Part shown: positions 37,118-51,302 of the stretch, piece by piece
Layout: each line of letters begins with the position of its first letter
Position numbering within the stretch: position 1 is the first letter of the stretch
The notes under the pieces: generated by a model
The model's input: the letters and a program-made list of their open reading frames with translations, nothing else
Told to the model about the DNA's origin: nothing
The model's database searches: none
DNA from: Anthopleura xanthogrammica
Taxonomy: Eukaryota; Cnidaria; Anthozoa; Actiniaria; Actiniidae
Length of the DNA stretch: 64,000 nt
Assembly (NCBI GenBank): GCA_964019055.1
Contig: OZ025207.1
Span: 24,771,617 to 24,835,616, forward strand
Reading direction: 5' to 3'
Made by a program: the position numbers and the translations under genes

Positions 37118-38097
37118 TGATACTGAGTCTACTTTATTCACGAAGTTCGGTTGACGTGAGTGAGATCACATAGATTGTAGTTTTTATAATTTATATCGAT
37201 AGTGTGTGTCAACTATTTAAAAAGAGAGTTGCATATTTTGGAATTTATAATATTATATGGTAAAAAAGTGTTAAATTTTGAAGGCTGGGTACCAACCCAA
37301 AGAGGTATTGATTTTAATACTTTAAAGTATATTGTGAGGTGTGTATTTTTTTGGTTCTTATATGGTTTATAATGTGTCTATCATAAAACTAATCATTGTA
37401 ATTGTTTCTTGGAGAGGTTAAAGACCTTCTTGTTACTGGGAAAACCCTTGTATCGCGTCCCGCCATTTCAAAACTTTGATTGGATTTGAAGCATAGATGG
37501 ACGAATTTGAAGCGAAAGTACTTTCCGCGGATGACGCCACGATGGTGCATTATGGGATTGAAATGCGGACAAGCCAAGCTCAGAACACATGTTAATATGC
37601 TGCAACAATGATGTGTTGTCCTGTTGTTTCTAATTCGTGAAAAAACTATGGTTTTTCGACTGACATTGATCTTCTTTTCTTTGTAACCAAAGACTTTTTA
37701 ACAAAGTTTGTCCGCATTTCGATCCCACAAGGCTTTGCGATATCTATTTTTAGTAATTGTGAAAAATCTTACTTGAGCATGTTGATAGACTTATTTGCAT
37801 GAGTCCAAGATGATTGACGGCTAATAAAAGACCAAAAGCCAATCGAAGTTTTGAAACGGTGGGTCGCGATACAAGGGTTTTCGCAGTTAACCTCTGTGTT
37901 GTTATAAGCTTTCTTAATATTTATGCAAGAAGTCCTTAACCCCACATTCATGCAGCTCATAAGCATTTAATGTATCCGCAGAAATTTTAGATAACTGCTT
38001 CCCACTTTTAATGCCCTTTTCAAGAAAAAATAACCATTTCGCTAAACTGATTTCATTATATTTTTGTGAAAGACCTCTTTATTCCCTGGGTGTAATG

Positions 38098-38256
38098 TTT
38101 TCTCATTTCAGACTCATTTCATTTCTCACGTTTTATTCCCTTGAGTACAATTTCTTTGTTTAAATGTTGCGCATGAGAAGACACATGAATATGGATACAA
38201 CTCAAAGAAATAGAGAATATAGAATAACACGTGGTCTAAAATGGAAAAACATTACG
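38098..38256. mobile_element. MITE, TTTCAGACCACGTGTCA family (unit 1)
   Basis: Left TTTTCTCATTTCAGACTCAT, right ACACGTGGTCTAAAATGGAA. A second family member is at 38575-38715; both recur in unit 2 (45897 and 46377). Confidence 0.7.
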
Positions 38257-39234
38257 CCCAAGCTAAAGGGATTTACTTTAACCCACAGAGAAAAAATTAA
38301 TTTCATGTTATTATGAAATAGGTCCATTTGCCCAGCTACTGATTGTAGCAAATTTTATTCAATGCAATCTTGTGTTACATTAAGTTAAGATTGAAAATTA
38401 TTTGTGAATGAGAGTTTTAAAATTTCCCACTTTCTATTTATTCTTTTTTTCTTACAGTTATGTTTCTTAAACATATGCAATATTTACCTTCTGAACATCA
38501 TATTTGATACATTTAAAAATCTTAAAAATTACTTGTAGTGCCATGCTTATAATTACGTGACCAACACGGCCCATTTTCCCCCCATTTCAGACCGCGTGTC
38601 TTTCCCTTGAGTATCATTTCTTTGTTTAACGGTTGCACACGAGAAGGCACAAATATTGATACAACTCAAACAAAGAATCTTATTACCAAGAGAATGACGC
38701 ATGGTCTGAGATCGGATTGGGATTGCAAAGGCTGGCCAATGCATTTAGTTTTCGAATTTTAAATTCTTCCCTTCACCATTTAATTTCTTAGTACATTTCA
38801 CGAAAAGCACAACGAACACTGTGTAGAACTAACCATATGATTGGATAAAAACAGAAAACAAAGAAAAAGTTGGTCGTGATGAACAATTCGTATCATTCCA
38901 CGTATCAATATTGTGCTTTTTGTTTTCGTTTATTTTTATTTTATTTTTTTATTTTCAGTTTTTTTTTTGTGGTTGTTTTTGTTGTTCTGTCACCATTTAT
39001 TTGCTATTTAACCCAATCCCATTATAATTAAAGCGTGTATTGCTTGTTTAGGGGTAAAGGTTTGGTTTGAAACTAGACAAAACTATAGAAAAATTGCTTG
39101 CTAATGTATTTGGAAAGAAATGGATAAGAATAAATTGCATAAATGATCTATGAAGTTGTGTTGTTGATTCGTGCAAAGACGACCTGAGTTACGAGAAGAG
39201 ACTCCTTCTCAACCACAGGCCCCTCTCATTCTTA

Positions 39235-39675
39235 CTGCGCATGCTCGACGAAATGCCAGAGACTGGGAAACTCTAGAATTTCAAGAGCTTTGGTTGGTTA
39301 GAATATTTGTCGTGATAATTGATTGAAAAACCACACTACCAATCATAAGAGCCTTTGTTATGATGGATAGCATAACAATTGCCTTGAGAGTAGATAAATT
39401 GGCAGTGCAGCTGTAAAGCAAATTCAAAAGGCTTTTTGTTCGAAAGTAGAATAAAAAACCGTGATCTATAATCCAAATTCGAGCATGCGCATTACATACC
39501 AGGTAGCCAAATTTCTGGTTACCGCGTGCTAGGGTTTACCCATTCTAGAGCCCTGCCATGCTCGACGAAATATCATACATTTCGTCGAGCATGCGCAGTA
39601 AGAATGGCAGGGCTCTGGGGTCTAGAGTGGGGTTTACCAGAGTCTCTGGCATTTCGTCGAGCATGCGCAGAATGG
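39235..39675. repeat. Nested palindromes with ATGCTCGACGAAAT arms (unit 1)
   Basis: Outer arms: GCGCATGCTCGACGAAATGC with CAGAGACT at the left, and AGTCTCTGGCATTTCGTCGA with GCATGCGCAG at the right. Inside, a second hairpin uses the same ATGCTCGACGAAAT core plus AGAGCCCTGCCA. Repeated at 47088-47525 in unit 2. Confidence 0.75.
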
Positions 39676-39869
39676 TATAATGACCGAAACTTCCTTTCCG
39701 TATTTACTGTAAAACCAGCCTCTATATACGGTGGATATCTCTGTTAAGCGTTCACCATGCAAAGATCCAAAGGTTTCCTCGTAAAAGGGTACACGTGCAT
39801 TTTTTCATTCGTAAGTAAGTAAGTTAGCCCAGTTCTGAGTTAAATTGTTTCTTGTTTTAACTATTTAAC

Positions 39870-40150
39870 AATTAGTCCTCGAGTCCGAATGGTCTACGAG
39901 TCAATAGCCCATGAGGCCGAATGGGCTATTGACTCGTAGGCCATGAGGGCGAAAGGTCTAATTGTTTTATTAAAAACCTACTAATCGGTCCAATAAAAGG
40001 ATGCAAAAAGTTTTGGATTTTGCTTTAAATATATTTTTTTTGGTTTTCAAAACCGGCGCTTTTCGCTACTAGAGGTCTATCACTAATAGACCCCTAGTAG
40101 CTCAGCCATTCACAGGGCTCGATTGGTGATAGACCATTAGTAGGTTTTTT
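39870..40150. repeat. Two adjacent hairpins (unit 1)
   Basis: 39882-39962: CGAATGGTCTACGAGTCAAT against an inverted ATTGACTCGTAGGCCATGAG. 39972-40150: AAAACCTACTAATCGGTC against TAGACCATTAGTAGGTTTTT, with an inner GGTCTATCACTAATAGACC palindrome. Confidence 0.7.
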
Positions 40151-40814
40151 CTAAATCCATATAGTCGGAGCCAAAGGAGAAAGACCGAAAGGAATTTTTA
40201 TGGGACCCATCTAAACACGGATTATCCAGGCCTTGTAATGGCTTCGTCGATGCAAGCAACACTGGATATCTCAACACTGACCCTTCGTGTTCTTTCTGAC
40301 GAGAACAATAATAAAAAAACGCAGCTTCATTCCAGCTATTTTTGGATCTCGAAATGAATATTTTGAAATAGGCGTATAAAAATGTAAGTAACTGCGATTT
40401 TGGTCACCCAAAACAAAAAGCATGCAGAGGGACTTGAAAAATCCACAGGTAGCCCAAGCAATCTACAAGCTTTTGGCAGCTTTGCAATGGTTTCATTGAT
40501 AAAACTGAAATCGCAATAATTTCGTAAATTCTGAATAAAATGATCTTAAACTAGCAAAATGTGTTGTTCCCTTGATTCTTAACATCTCTACGAAATTTCA
40601 GCTCATTTAAGAAAAGTTAACGATTTTTTTTCTCCTCACCTATATTATACTTTTTCGACGCGTAGGTCGTGGGTTTAGTGTTTACATGGCGAAAATAAAA
40701 ACATGGGCACTAATTCCTATTCCTATTCCAAATTGCATGATCTATCAAATAAATTAACTTATATCTGCATAGGAGCGCATTTTATTTGCATTTAAATTAT
40801 TGATTGATTGATTG

Positions 40815-41260
40815 ATGAACCAGGACCATACTTCCAGACATCGAGTGCTGTAGCATCGTATGGACTTACGGCTACGCTGGAGATTTCGACCCCAACACCG
40901 CTATCCGGGAGGAACAGTTACAGACTGATCAGGAAGCTCGGCCGAAGCCTAAGGGAGAGGTTAGTCGGCCCCTAGACCGTAGATGATTAACCCCTTGCTA
41001 TGACCAGCAAACCCAGTATGTCGACTGTGGCGCTGATGACTAAACTCACATGGACACTCCTTTCCATGTGGGATGCGTTTGTAAGATTGCTATCACTGGT
41101 AGGCTAGGGTCTTTGATCATGGTTTTCTAAAGAAACCAAGATCTTTATAAAATTATGATATACATACTACGAAACGCGCGCTCTGATCAGTCGACAAATG
41201 CGCATGTGCGTTATTAGTTAACACAGCACGGTGCTGACGTCATCGTGCGTGCGCAAAGTG
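40815..41260 (+). repeat. About 450-bp dispersed repeat (unit 1 copy)
   Basis: Plus-strand copy of the 34700 repeat, beginning after a (TTGA)n run at about 40801-40816 and including CGGCCCCTAGACCGTAGATG and the GTCGACAAATGCGCATGTGC flank. Confidence 0.7.
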
Positions 41261-42012
41261 CAAAGTGTATAAAAGAAAACAGTATTAAAAGCCATAACGA
41301 TTTTTTTTCTATAAATATAATACAACAAATAGAACATGTTGTTGTTAATATATTAATAAGCCATGCTCAATGTTTGTTTTTATGGCATATAGAAGATTTC
41401 TAATGTTTGTACTAAAATGCGTTTCCCTGAAAATGTCGACCAATTCTCGTGTGAAATGCGGCCATGTTTGTTTTCATTGGAAATTTGGCTTACCCACACG
41501 TTTTTCAGCCATGTTAGCCAAAGCCTGAATATTGTACCGGACCGTTGTAAAACCTCTCAATATAGACCCCTTGCAGTAATACCCATTCCAGGGGACAAAA
41601 CAAATGAATTCAGTTACTTTTCTTGAGGATTAAAATATATTTTGATGTTAATATATTTTTCATTGTTTTGACCCCCAGGTTGGGATTTGGTACAAGGGGT
41701 GTATACCATCCATATATATATCTTCATCTTTCTACACATGACGACCATCGCCGGGGAATTATATAAGAAAAAAAGGCGTGCGAAAAAAATATTCTACCTT
41801 GTTTTTACTTATAATTATTTTTCTGTTCACTCGTATTATTTAGCACTTTCTTAGCCTATAACCTATTTTTTTCATTATATGATATATTTTTATAAGTTTT
41901 TTCTATACCTAAGAAATGCATTTTTTGAATTAGATTGCCCTTCTTTATAAAATGCTATTGAAAATGACACAAAGCTTAGCACATACTCAGAATGACTCCA
42001 TTTGCGCAAAAC

Positions 42013-42343
42013 ATTCATCTGCTTCTGATGCCCTACAAACACTTAATTGGATCAAGCTTGGTAAACACAGACAGTACCATAGAAGTCTCTACATCTTCAA
42101 ATGCAAGAACAACCTACTTGCATCCCATCTTAGCCTAGTGAAACTGTATGATATGCATAGATATAACACAAGAAACTCGCAGGACTTCCGTCTGCCTGCC
42201 GTAAAGACCAATTGGGGCAAGGAACGTTTATGCTATCAAGCCGTAAAAGAATGGAACTCTCTCCCTCTATATATAAGAAACAGCACTTCTATTGACACTT
42301 TAAAATCCCCTTTTTTTCGCAATGTAATTGAACTGGATCTATG
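42013..42343 (+). mobile_element. 5'-truncated LINE 3' end at the duplication junction
   Basis: The frame from about 42018 to a TAG/TGA end near 42344 (SDALQTLNWIKLGKHRQYHR, RYNTRNSQDFRLP, NWGKERLCYQAVKEWNSLP) is the C-terminal end of a non-LTR retrotransposon protein (CR1/L2/RTE-like region; clade not resolved). Its 3' side runs straight into the (TTTA)n tract, which is probably its grown tail. It begins exactly where unit 1 ends. Confidence 0.8.
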
Positions 42344-43276
<933 letters not shown>

Positions 43277-44009
43277 ATTGGTTTTGGATGCTAAGCTTGC
43301 ACATTTCGATTGCTTAAAGCGATTTTCATATTTCTCCAGACAACACCAAATTAACGTACTGATATTTTTTCTTGTTTTTTTTTTTTTTTTTGAGTGGAGA
43401 GGAACTAACAGGAGAAGAGAGAAACAACAATACTATAGACCCCTTGCAGCACGTCTGAATGCAGCTCAATTTGGAGGACAAAACAATAGGTTCCTATTCC
43501 CAGGAGATTGAAATTCTTTTGTTTTGTTCTCCAAATTGAGCTGCTTTGACGTCACGTGAAAGGGATGGGAGAAGGGAGGGCCAGCATTAAAAGGGAGAAG
43601 GGGAAAAACATAGTCTTCGTTTGTTTGCGTAGTGAGAAACGGCTGAAAAAAATTAGGGAGGAGCGAGAAAAATGGCACAAGAAATATAGGGAAAGAGAAT
43701 CAGTATTTAAATGTTTGACCGACGGAACTTGAGCCAAAACCCTAGAGCTCTGGATGGTGTCAAGGTCGGAGGAACATGGAAATCACTTTAAATAAGATGT
43801 GCGCTGAATTGTGTGAGTTTAGCAAGAGAACAATATAGGGGTTTCATTTATTAACATAGAAAGAATTTCGTGCAAAAAAAGATCGTGTTTTCTCTAATAC
43901 TCTGACCAAACTGTCAGGTCTGAGGAAGGAAAACTGGAGAACCTTGGGGGGGAGGGGTGGGGGGGGGGGGGCAAATCAAGGAAGCTACCCAACAAACTCT
44001 ACACACATG

Positions 44010-44308
44010 GACACGCGTGAAAAACGCACTGCGCATGCTCGGACGTTCGTCGTGTTTACAAAGAAAACCATTGGAGATATTTACCGGCGTTTAGTAAATC
44101 TCTAAAGTTAAGGCCGTTAGTGGAAAGTTAGTGCTTATTTTTTCCTGACACATTACTTTAGTTGTTTTCTTTCCCTGGTCAAATAATACAAGAGAAATTC
44201 GCATTATACAAGACATGTAAATCTCCAATGGTTTTCTAGTAAACACGACTCGTCTATGAATTTTCTGCCGAACTTCCGAGCATGCGCAGTGCGTTTTTCA
44301 CTCGTGTC
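44010..44308. mobile_element. MULE-type MITE (unit 2 copy)
   Basis: Sister of 36812-37108. The left terminus now reads GACACGCGTG and the left duplication ACACACATG against ACTCACATG at the right, so both have drifted by one base since the duplication. Confidence 0.85.
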
Positions 44309-44790
44309 ACTCACATGTGATACTGAGTCGACTTTATTCACGAAGTTCGGTTGATGTGAGTGAGATCACATAGATTGTAGTTTTTATAATTTATATCGAT
44401 AGTGTGTGAAAACTATTTAAAAAGAGAGTTGCATATTTTGGAATTTATAATATTATATGGTAAAAAAAAGTGTTAAATTTTGAAGGCTGGGTACCAACCC
44501 AAAGAGGTATTGATTTTAATACTTTAAAGTATATTGTGAGGTGTGTATTTTTTTGGTTCTTACATGGTTTATAATGTGTCTATCATAAAATTAATCATTG
44601 TAATTGTTTCTTGGAGAGGTTGAAGACCTTCTTGTTACTGGGAAAACCCTTGTATCGCGTCCCGCCATTTCAAAACTTTGATTGGATTTGAAGCATAGAT
44701 ATAATATTATATGGTAAAAAAAGTGTTAAATTTTGAAGGCTGGGTACCAACCCAAAGAGGTATTGATTTTAATACTTTAAAGTATATTGT

Positions 44791-45142
44791 GAGGTGTGTG
44801 ACACTAGAGAAAAACGTTTGCGCATGCGTGCCTCAGCACGCTTTCCAAGAATTTACAAGAGTTTTAGTGAGAAAATAAATGCTTGTTTTCTCCGAGTATA
44901 CAAAAAACTTCGTGGTTATACTTTTGTGAGACCAAGATACTGTATTAATAAAGACAGTATGAAATAATGAGCCTTAAGTTTCAAGAACTGACTTTAAGTT
45001 TTGGCATTTTGTAAAGACTATTCTTCAGGCCAGTGTGAAAGTCAAATTTGCATATTTTTACAATAGCACGAATATGCTTTTGACTAATTTGCATGCGGAC
45101 TTAGAGCATGCAGAGACGTTTTTAAAGTGTGTCGAGGTGTGT
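44791..45142. mobile_element. MULE-type MITE present only in unit 2, 9-bp target duplication
   Basis: The element 44800-45133 (334 bp) has imperfect inverted ends (GACACTAGAGAAAAACG at the left; inverted GACACACTTTAAAAACG at the right) and is flanked by GAGGTGTGT at 44791-44799 and 45134-45142. The uninterrupted site is at about 37336 in unit 1 and 44538 in unit 2. The ends resemble those of the 36812 element. Confidence 0.85.
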
Positions 45143-48100
45143 ATTTTTTTGGTTCTTACATGGTTTATAATGTGTCTATCATAAAATTAATCATTGTAAT
45201 TGTTTCTTGGAGAGGTTGAAGACCTTCTCGTTACTGCGAAAACCCTTGTATCGCGTCCCGCCATTTCAAAACTTTGATTGGATTTGAAGCATAGATGGAC
45301 GAATTTGAAGCGAATAGTACTTTCCGCGGATGACGCCACGATGATACATTATGGGATTGAAATGCGGACAAGCCAAGCTCAGAACACATGTTAATATGCT
45401 GCAACAATGATTTGTTGTCTTGTTGTTTCTAATTCGTGGAAAAACTATGGTTTTTCAACTGATATTGATCTTCTTTTCTTTGTAACCGAAGCCTTTTTAC
45501 AAAGTTTGTCCGCATTTCGATCCCACAAGGCTTTGCGATATCTATTTTTAGTAACCGTGAAAAATCTTACTTGAGCGTGTTGATAGACTTATTTACGTAT
45601 TTCCAAGATGATTGACGGCTAAGAAAAGACCAAAAGCCAATCAAAGTTTTGAAACGGTGGGTCGCGATACAAGGGTTTTCGCAGTTAACCTCTGTGTTGT
45701 TATAAGCTTTCTTAATATTTATGCAAGAAGTCCTTAACCCCACATTCATGCAGCTCATAAGCATTTAATGTATCCGCAGAAATTTTAGATAACTGCTTCC
45801 AACTTGGAATGCCCTTTTCAAGAAGAAATAATCATTTCACAAAACTGATTTCATTATATTTTAGTGAAAGACCTCTTTATTCCTTGGGTGTAATGTTTTC
45901 TCATTTCAGACTCATTTCATTTCTCACGTTTTATTCCCTTGAGTACAATTTCTTTGTTTAAATGTTGCGTATGAGAAGACACATGAATATGGATACAACT
46001 CAAAGAAATAGAGAATATAGAATAACACGTGGTCTAAAATAGAAAAACATTACGCCCAAGCTAAAAGGGATTTACTTTGACCCCCAGAGAAAAAGTTAAT
46101 TTCATGTTATTATGAAATAGGTCCATTTGCCCAGCTACTGATTGTAGCAAATTTTATTCAATGCAATCTTGTGTTACATTAAGTTAAGATTGAAAATTAT
46201 TTGTGAATGAGAGTTTTAAAATTTCCCACTTTCTATTTATTCTTTTTTTCTTACAGTTATGTTTCTTAAACATATGCAATATTTACCTTCTGAACATCAT
46301 ATTTGATACATTTAAAAATCTTAAAAATTACTTGTAGGGCCATGCTTATAATTACGTGACCAACACGGCCCATTTTCCCCCCATTTCAGACCGCGTGTCT
46401 TTCCCTTGAGTATCATTTCTTTGTTTAACGGTTGCACACGAGAAGGCACAAATATTGATACAACTCAAACAAAGAATCTTATTACCAAGAGAATGACGCA
46501 TGGTCTGAGATCGGATTGGGATTGCAAAGGCTGGCCAATGCATTTAGTTTTCGAATTTTAAATTCTTCCCTTCACCATTTAATTTCTTAGTACATTTCAC
46601 GAAAAGCACAACGAACACTGTGTAGAACTAACCATATGATTGGATAAAAACAGAAAACAAAGAAAAAGTTGGTCGTGATGAACAATTCGTATCATTCTAC
46701 GTATCAATATTGTGCTTTTTGTTTTCGTTTATTTTTATTTTATTTTTTTATTTTCAGTTTTTTTCTTTGTGGTTGTTTTAGTTGTTCTGTCACCATTTAT
46801 TTGCTATTTAACCCAATCCCATTATAATTAAAGCGTGTATTGCTTGTTTAGGGGTAAAGGTTTGGCTTAAAACTAGACAAAACTATAGAAAAATTGCTTG
46901 CTAATGTATTTGGAAAGAAATGGATCAGAATAAATTACATAAATGATCTATGAAGTATGTGTTGTTAATAAATAATTCCAAACCCTAACTCAGAGTCGGC
47001 CCACTTCAATATTGATTCGTGCAAAGACGAGCTGATCGAGTTACGAGAAGAGACTCTTTCTCAACCACAGGCCCCTCTAATTCTTATTGCGCATGCTCGA
47101 CGAAATGCCAGAGACTGGGGAACTCTAGAATTTCAAGAGCTTTGGTTGGTTAGAATATTTGTCGTGATAATTGATTGAAAAACCACACTACCAATCATAA
47201 GAGCCTTTGTTATGATGGATAGCATAACAATTGCCTTGAGAGTAGATAAATTGGCAGTGCAGCTGTAAAGCAAATTCAAAAGGCTTTTTGTTCGAAAGTA
47301 GAATAAAAAACCGTGATCTATAATCCAAATTCGAGCATGCGCATTACATACCAGGTAGCCAAATTTCTGGTTACCGCGTGCTAGGGTTTACCCATTCTAG
47401 AGCCCTGCCATGCTCGACGAAATATCATACATTTCGTCGAGCATGCGCAGTAAGAATGGCAGGGCTCTGGGGTCTAGAGTGGGGTTTACCAGAGTCTCTG
47501 GCATTTCGTCGAGCATGCGCAGAATGGTATAATGACCGAAACTTCCTTTCCGTATTTACTGTAAAACCAGCCTCTATATACGGTGGATATCTCTGTTAAC
47601 CATGCAAAGATCCAAAGGTTTCCACGTAAAAGGGTACACGTGCATTTTTTCATTCGTAAGTAAGTAAGTTAGCCCAGTTCTGAGTTAAATTGTTTCTTGT
47701 TTTAACTATTTAACAATTAGTCCTCGAGTCCGAATGGTCTACGAGGTACGAGTCAACAGCCCATGAGGCCGAAGGCCGAATGGGCTATTGACTCGTAGGC
47801 CATGAGGGCGAGAGGTCTAATTGTTTTAGTAAAAACCTACTAATCGGTCAAATAAAAGGATGCAAAAAGTTTTGGATTTTGCTTTAAATATATATTTTTT
47901 GGTTTTCAAAACCGGCGCTTTTCGCTACTAGAGGTCTATCACTAATAGACCCCTAGTAGCTCAGCCAATCACAGGGCTCGATTGGTGATAGACCATTAGT
48001 AGGTTTTTTTCTAAATCCATATAGTCGGAGCCAAAGGAGATAGACCGAAAGGAATTTTTATGGGACCCATCTAAACACGGATTATCCAGGCCTTGTAATG

Positions 48101-48654
48101 GCTTCGTCGATGCAAGCAACACTGGATATCTCAACACTGACCCTTCGTGTTCTTTCTGACGAGAACAATAATAAAAAAACGCAGCTTCATTCCAGCTATT
48201 TTTGGATCTCGAAATGAATATTTTGAAATAGGCGTATAAAAATGTAAGTAACTGCGATTTTGGTCACCCAAAACAAAAAGCATGCAGAGGAACTTGAAAA
48301 ATCCACAGGTAGCCCAATCAATCTACTTTTGGCAGCTTTGCAATGGTTTCATTGAAAAAACTGAAATCGCAATAATTTTGTAAATTCTGAATAAAATGAT
48401 CTTAAACTAGCAAAATATGTTGTTCCCTTGATTCTTAACATCTCTACGAAATTTCAGCTCATTTAAAAGAAGTTAACGATTTTTTTTCTCCTCAACTATA
48501 TTATACTTTTTCGGCGCGTAGGTCGTGGGTTTAGTATTTACATGGCGAAAATAAAAACATGGACACTAATTCGTATTCCTTTCGAAATTGCATGATCTAT
48601 CAAACTAACTTATATCTGCATAGGAGCATTTTATTTGAATGTAAATTATTGATT

Positions 48655-49105
48655 GATTGATTGATTGATGAACCAGGACCATACTTCCAGACATCGAGTG
48701 CTGTAGCATCGTATGGACTTACGGCTACGCTGGAGATTTCGACCCCAACACCGCTATCCGGGAGGAACAGTTACAGACTGATCAGGAAGCTCGGCCGAAG
48801 CCTAAGGGAGAGGTTAGTCGGCCCCTAGACCGTAGATGATTAACCCCTTGCTATGACCAGCAAACCCAGTATGTCGACTGTGGCGCTGATGACTAAACTC
48901 ACATGGACACTCCTTTCCATGTGGGATGTGTTTGTAAGATTGCTATCACTGGTAGGCTAGGGTCTTTGATCATGGTTTTCTAAAGAAACCAAGATCTTTA
49001 TAAAATTATGATATACATACTACGAAACGCGCGCTCTGATCAGTCGACAAATGCGCATGTGCGTTATTAGTTAACACAGCACGGCGCTGACGTCATCGTG
49101 CGTGC
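48655..49105 (+). repeat. About 450-bp dispersed repeat (unit 2 copy)
   Basis: Third copy of the 34700/40815 repeat, nearly identical to the unit 1 copy. Confidence 0.7.
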
Positions 49106-49998
49106 GCAAAGTGCAAAGTGTATAAAAGAAAACAGTATTAAAAGCCATAGCGAATTTTTTTTCTATAAATATAATACAACAAATAGAACATATTGTTGTT
49201 AATATATTAATAAGTCATGCTCAATGTTTGTTTTTATTGCATATAGAAGATTTCTAATGTTTGCACTAAAATGCGTTTCCCTGAAAATGTCGACCAATTC
49301 TCGTGTGAAATGCGCAAATTTTCCAGCGGCCATGTTTCTTTTCATTGGAAATTTGAAGCACACGTTTTTCAGCCATGTTAGCCAAAGCCTGAATAATGTA
49401 CCAGACCGTTGTAAAACCTCTCAATAGAGACCCCTTGCAGTAATACCCAATCCAGGGGACAAAACAAATGAATTCAGTTACTTTTCTTGAGGATTAAAAT
49501 ATTTTTTGATGTTAATATATTTTTCATTGTTTTGACCCCCAGGTTGGGATTTGGTACAAGGGGTATATACCATACATATATCTTCATCTTTCTACACATG
49601 ACGACCATCGCCGGGGAATTATATAAGAAAAAAAGGTGTGCGAAAAAAATATTCTGCTTGTTTTTACTTATAATTATTTTTCGGTTCACTCGTATTATTT
49701 AGCACTCTCTTAGCCTATAACCGATTTTTTTCATTATATGATATATTTTTATAAGTTTTTTCTATACCTAAGAAATGCATTTTTTGAATTAGATTGCCCT
49801 TCTATATAATGACAGCATTATGTAACAAGCATAATGACATTTTTATATCGCGATATCTTAATCTCTTACGTAAGCATGGGCCGGTTGCCCTGGGACCTAG
49901 GTGACCACGTGGGTAGTACACTGCACTTCGGTTGCAGAAACTAATTCTTCTCCTTCAGCTTATAGCACATACTCAGAATGACTCCATTTGCGCAAAAC

Positions 49999-51134
49999 TT
50001 TCTACTCAGTTGTTTTCCTTTTTACAATCCATTATTTATGATTTTTTCTAAATATAGAAATAGGAATAAAACACGCGCGCGTGATGTGTGTTCTCATAAA
50101 GAACGCACCCCCAGCCAATCAGAAAGCGAGATTTATGACAGCTCATTCTATAATTTTATTCATTTTTTTGATTGATAATAACCCGGTTATACACTTCGAA
50201 ACGTTGCGTTTTTATATTTTATATCTTAATATGTATCTATGTTTATTTTATTATGTATCTTTCCGGCGCAACGTTTCCTAATCAAATTTACGATCACAGA
50301 CGAACTAACAACTGAAATATTACAAAAGAAATTTAAACAGAATCAGGTACATTGACAAATACATTCAGCATATGAGGGCATAAACTGAGCTAAAGGTTGC
50401 CATGATCACTTACCAAGCCGCCATTCAGAAAAATACTACGAAAATACAATAGTCCCCTTCACAGTTCTCTGCGCCATCTTATATCTTGCCATCTTGAAAG
50501 GTAGCCGTGCCTTTGCATCGATGCGTGGCGAACGGTGAGCTTGTAATGGTAGATACATGTGAATCATTCATTGTTCATGGTGTTGAAAAAGGTCTCTATC
50601 ATTGCAAGCTCACCTGCGTCTCACTTCAATGCAAAGGCAAGATGGCGCAGGTAACTATGAAATTGAGTATTACCCTACACGTGCCATTGGCCTGATTTGA
50701 GACCATGGCAACTGTCAATCAACATTTTGGCGCGCATGCATGAATGCTGTCATCGCCTGGCAGGATCAAGGAGTGGTGAAAGATTAGATCAAGCTGCACG
50801 GGGTATCTTTCTAGGCGTCGTCGTTCATAAGCCAATGGACTTTTTATACTAAAGACGGATCATGCGTCTAGACGCATGTATACATTGCCTAATTCGTTTA
50901 GTGTAAAGATGGGCAAAATATAAGATGAATTTGACGATCTAACGCATCTCGAGTGCATGCAACACTAGCACTTCTTATGGATGTCGTCTCTGGTTTCGAG
51001 AAGCGCAGCTTCAATTTAAGATTTTTATTTTCTCCATCTTTTACCCGCCTACATACGGTCAGAAGATCTTTTCTACGCTGAAAATATTCGTCGCTCAAGA
51101 CACACTAAATCGCAAAAAGTGCTTTAGCTATGGC
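49999..51134. other. Interval between duplication and TWSG1
   Basis: No gene seen. It holds a hairpin repeat at 50450-50660 (TTCCCTGCGCCATCTT family) and otherwise unremarkable DNA. Confidence 0.6.
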
Positions 51135-51302
51135 AATAGCCCACTTTCGATATTCTAGTTGAGTGATCACGCACAAAGCAACTCAAGACGAGGTTCCGGG
51201 GAAACAATGGAGTAACCTAATAAATTCTTTTGTTTCCCCGGAGCCTCGCCTTGAATTGCTTTGTGCGTGATCAATCAGCCAGAATATTGGCTGAGGCTAT
51301 TA
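51135..51302. mobile_element. Hairpin MITE overlapping the end of TWSG1
   Basis: AATAGCCCACTTTCGATATT and TGATCACGCACAAAGCAACT at the left are matched inverted by the right arm ending TTGGCTGAGGCTATT. A shorter relative is at 55790-55905. Its right arm contains the last 9 sense codons and the stop of the minus-strand gene. Confidence 0.8.

Larger units (their letters stand above)
36091..42012. repeat. Segmental duplication unit 1
   Basis: Starts GGTTTTGGATGCTAAGC at 36091, 62 bp after the TAT stop codon, and ends at CCATTTGCGCAAAAC. The whole unit reappears at 43280-49998 with scattered substitutions and small indels. No gene is apparent in it; it holds copies of several MITE families, a palindromic cluster (39235-39675) and the 40815 repeat. 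Confidence 0.92.
43280..49998. repeat. Segmental duplication unit 2
   Basis: Second copy of 36091-42012. Extra sequence in this copy: a 254-bp internal tandem duplication (44447-44700 repeated after 44701), a MULE-type MITE at 44800-45133, a 35-bp block near 46970 and about 150 bp near 49810-49965. No gene seen. Confidence 0.92.

Noticed and set aside
39526..39747. 73-codon frame identical in both duplication units (also 47378-47599)
   Set aside because: It is carried entirely by palindromic repeat; conservation is explained by the segmental duplication.
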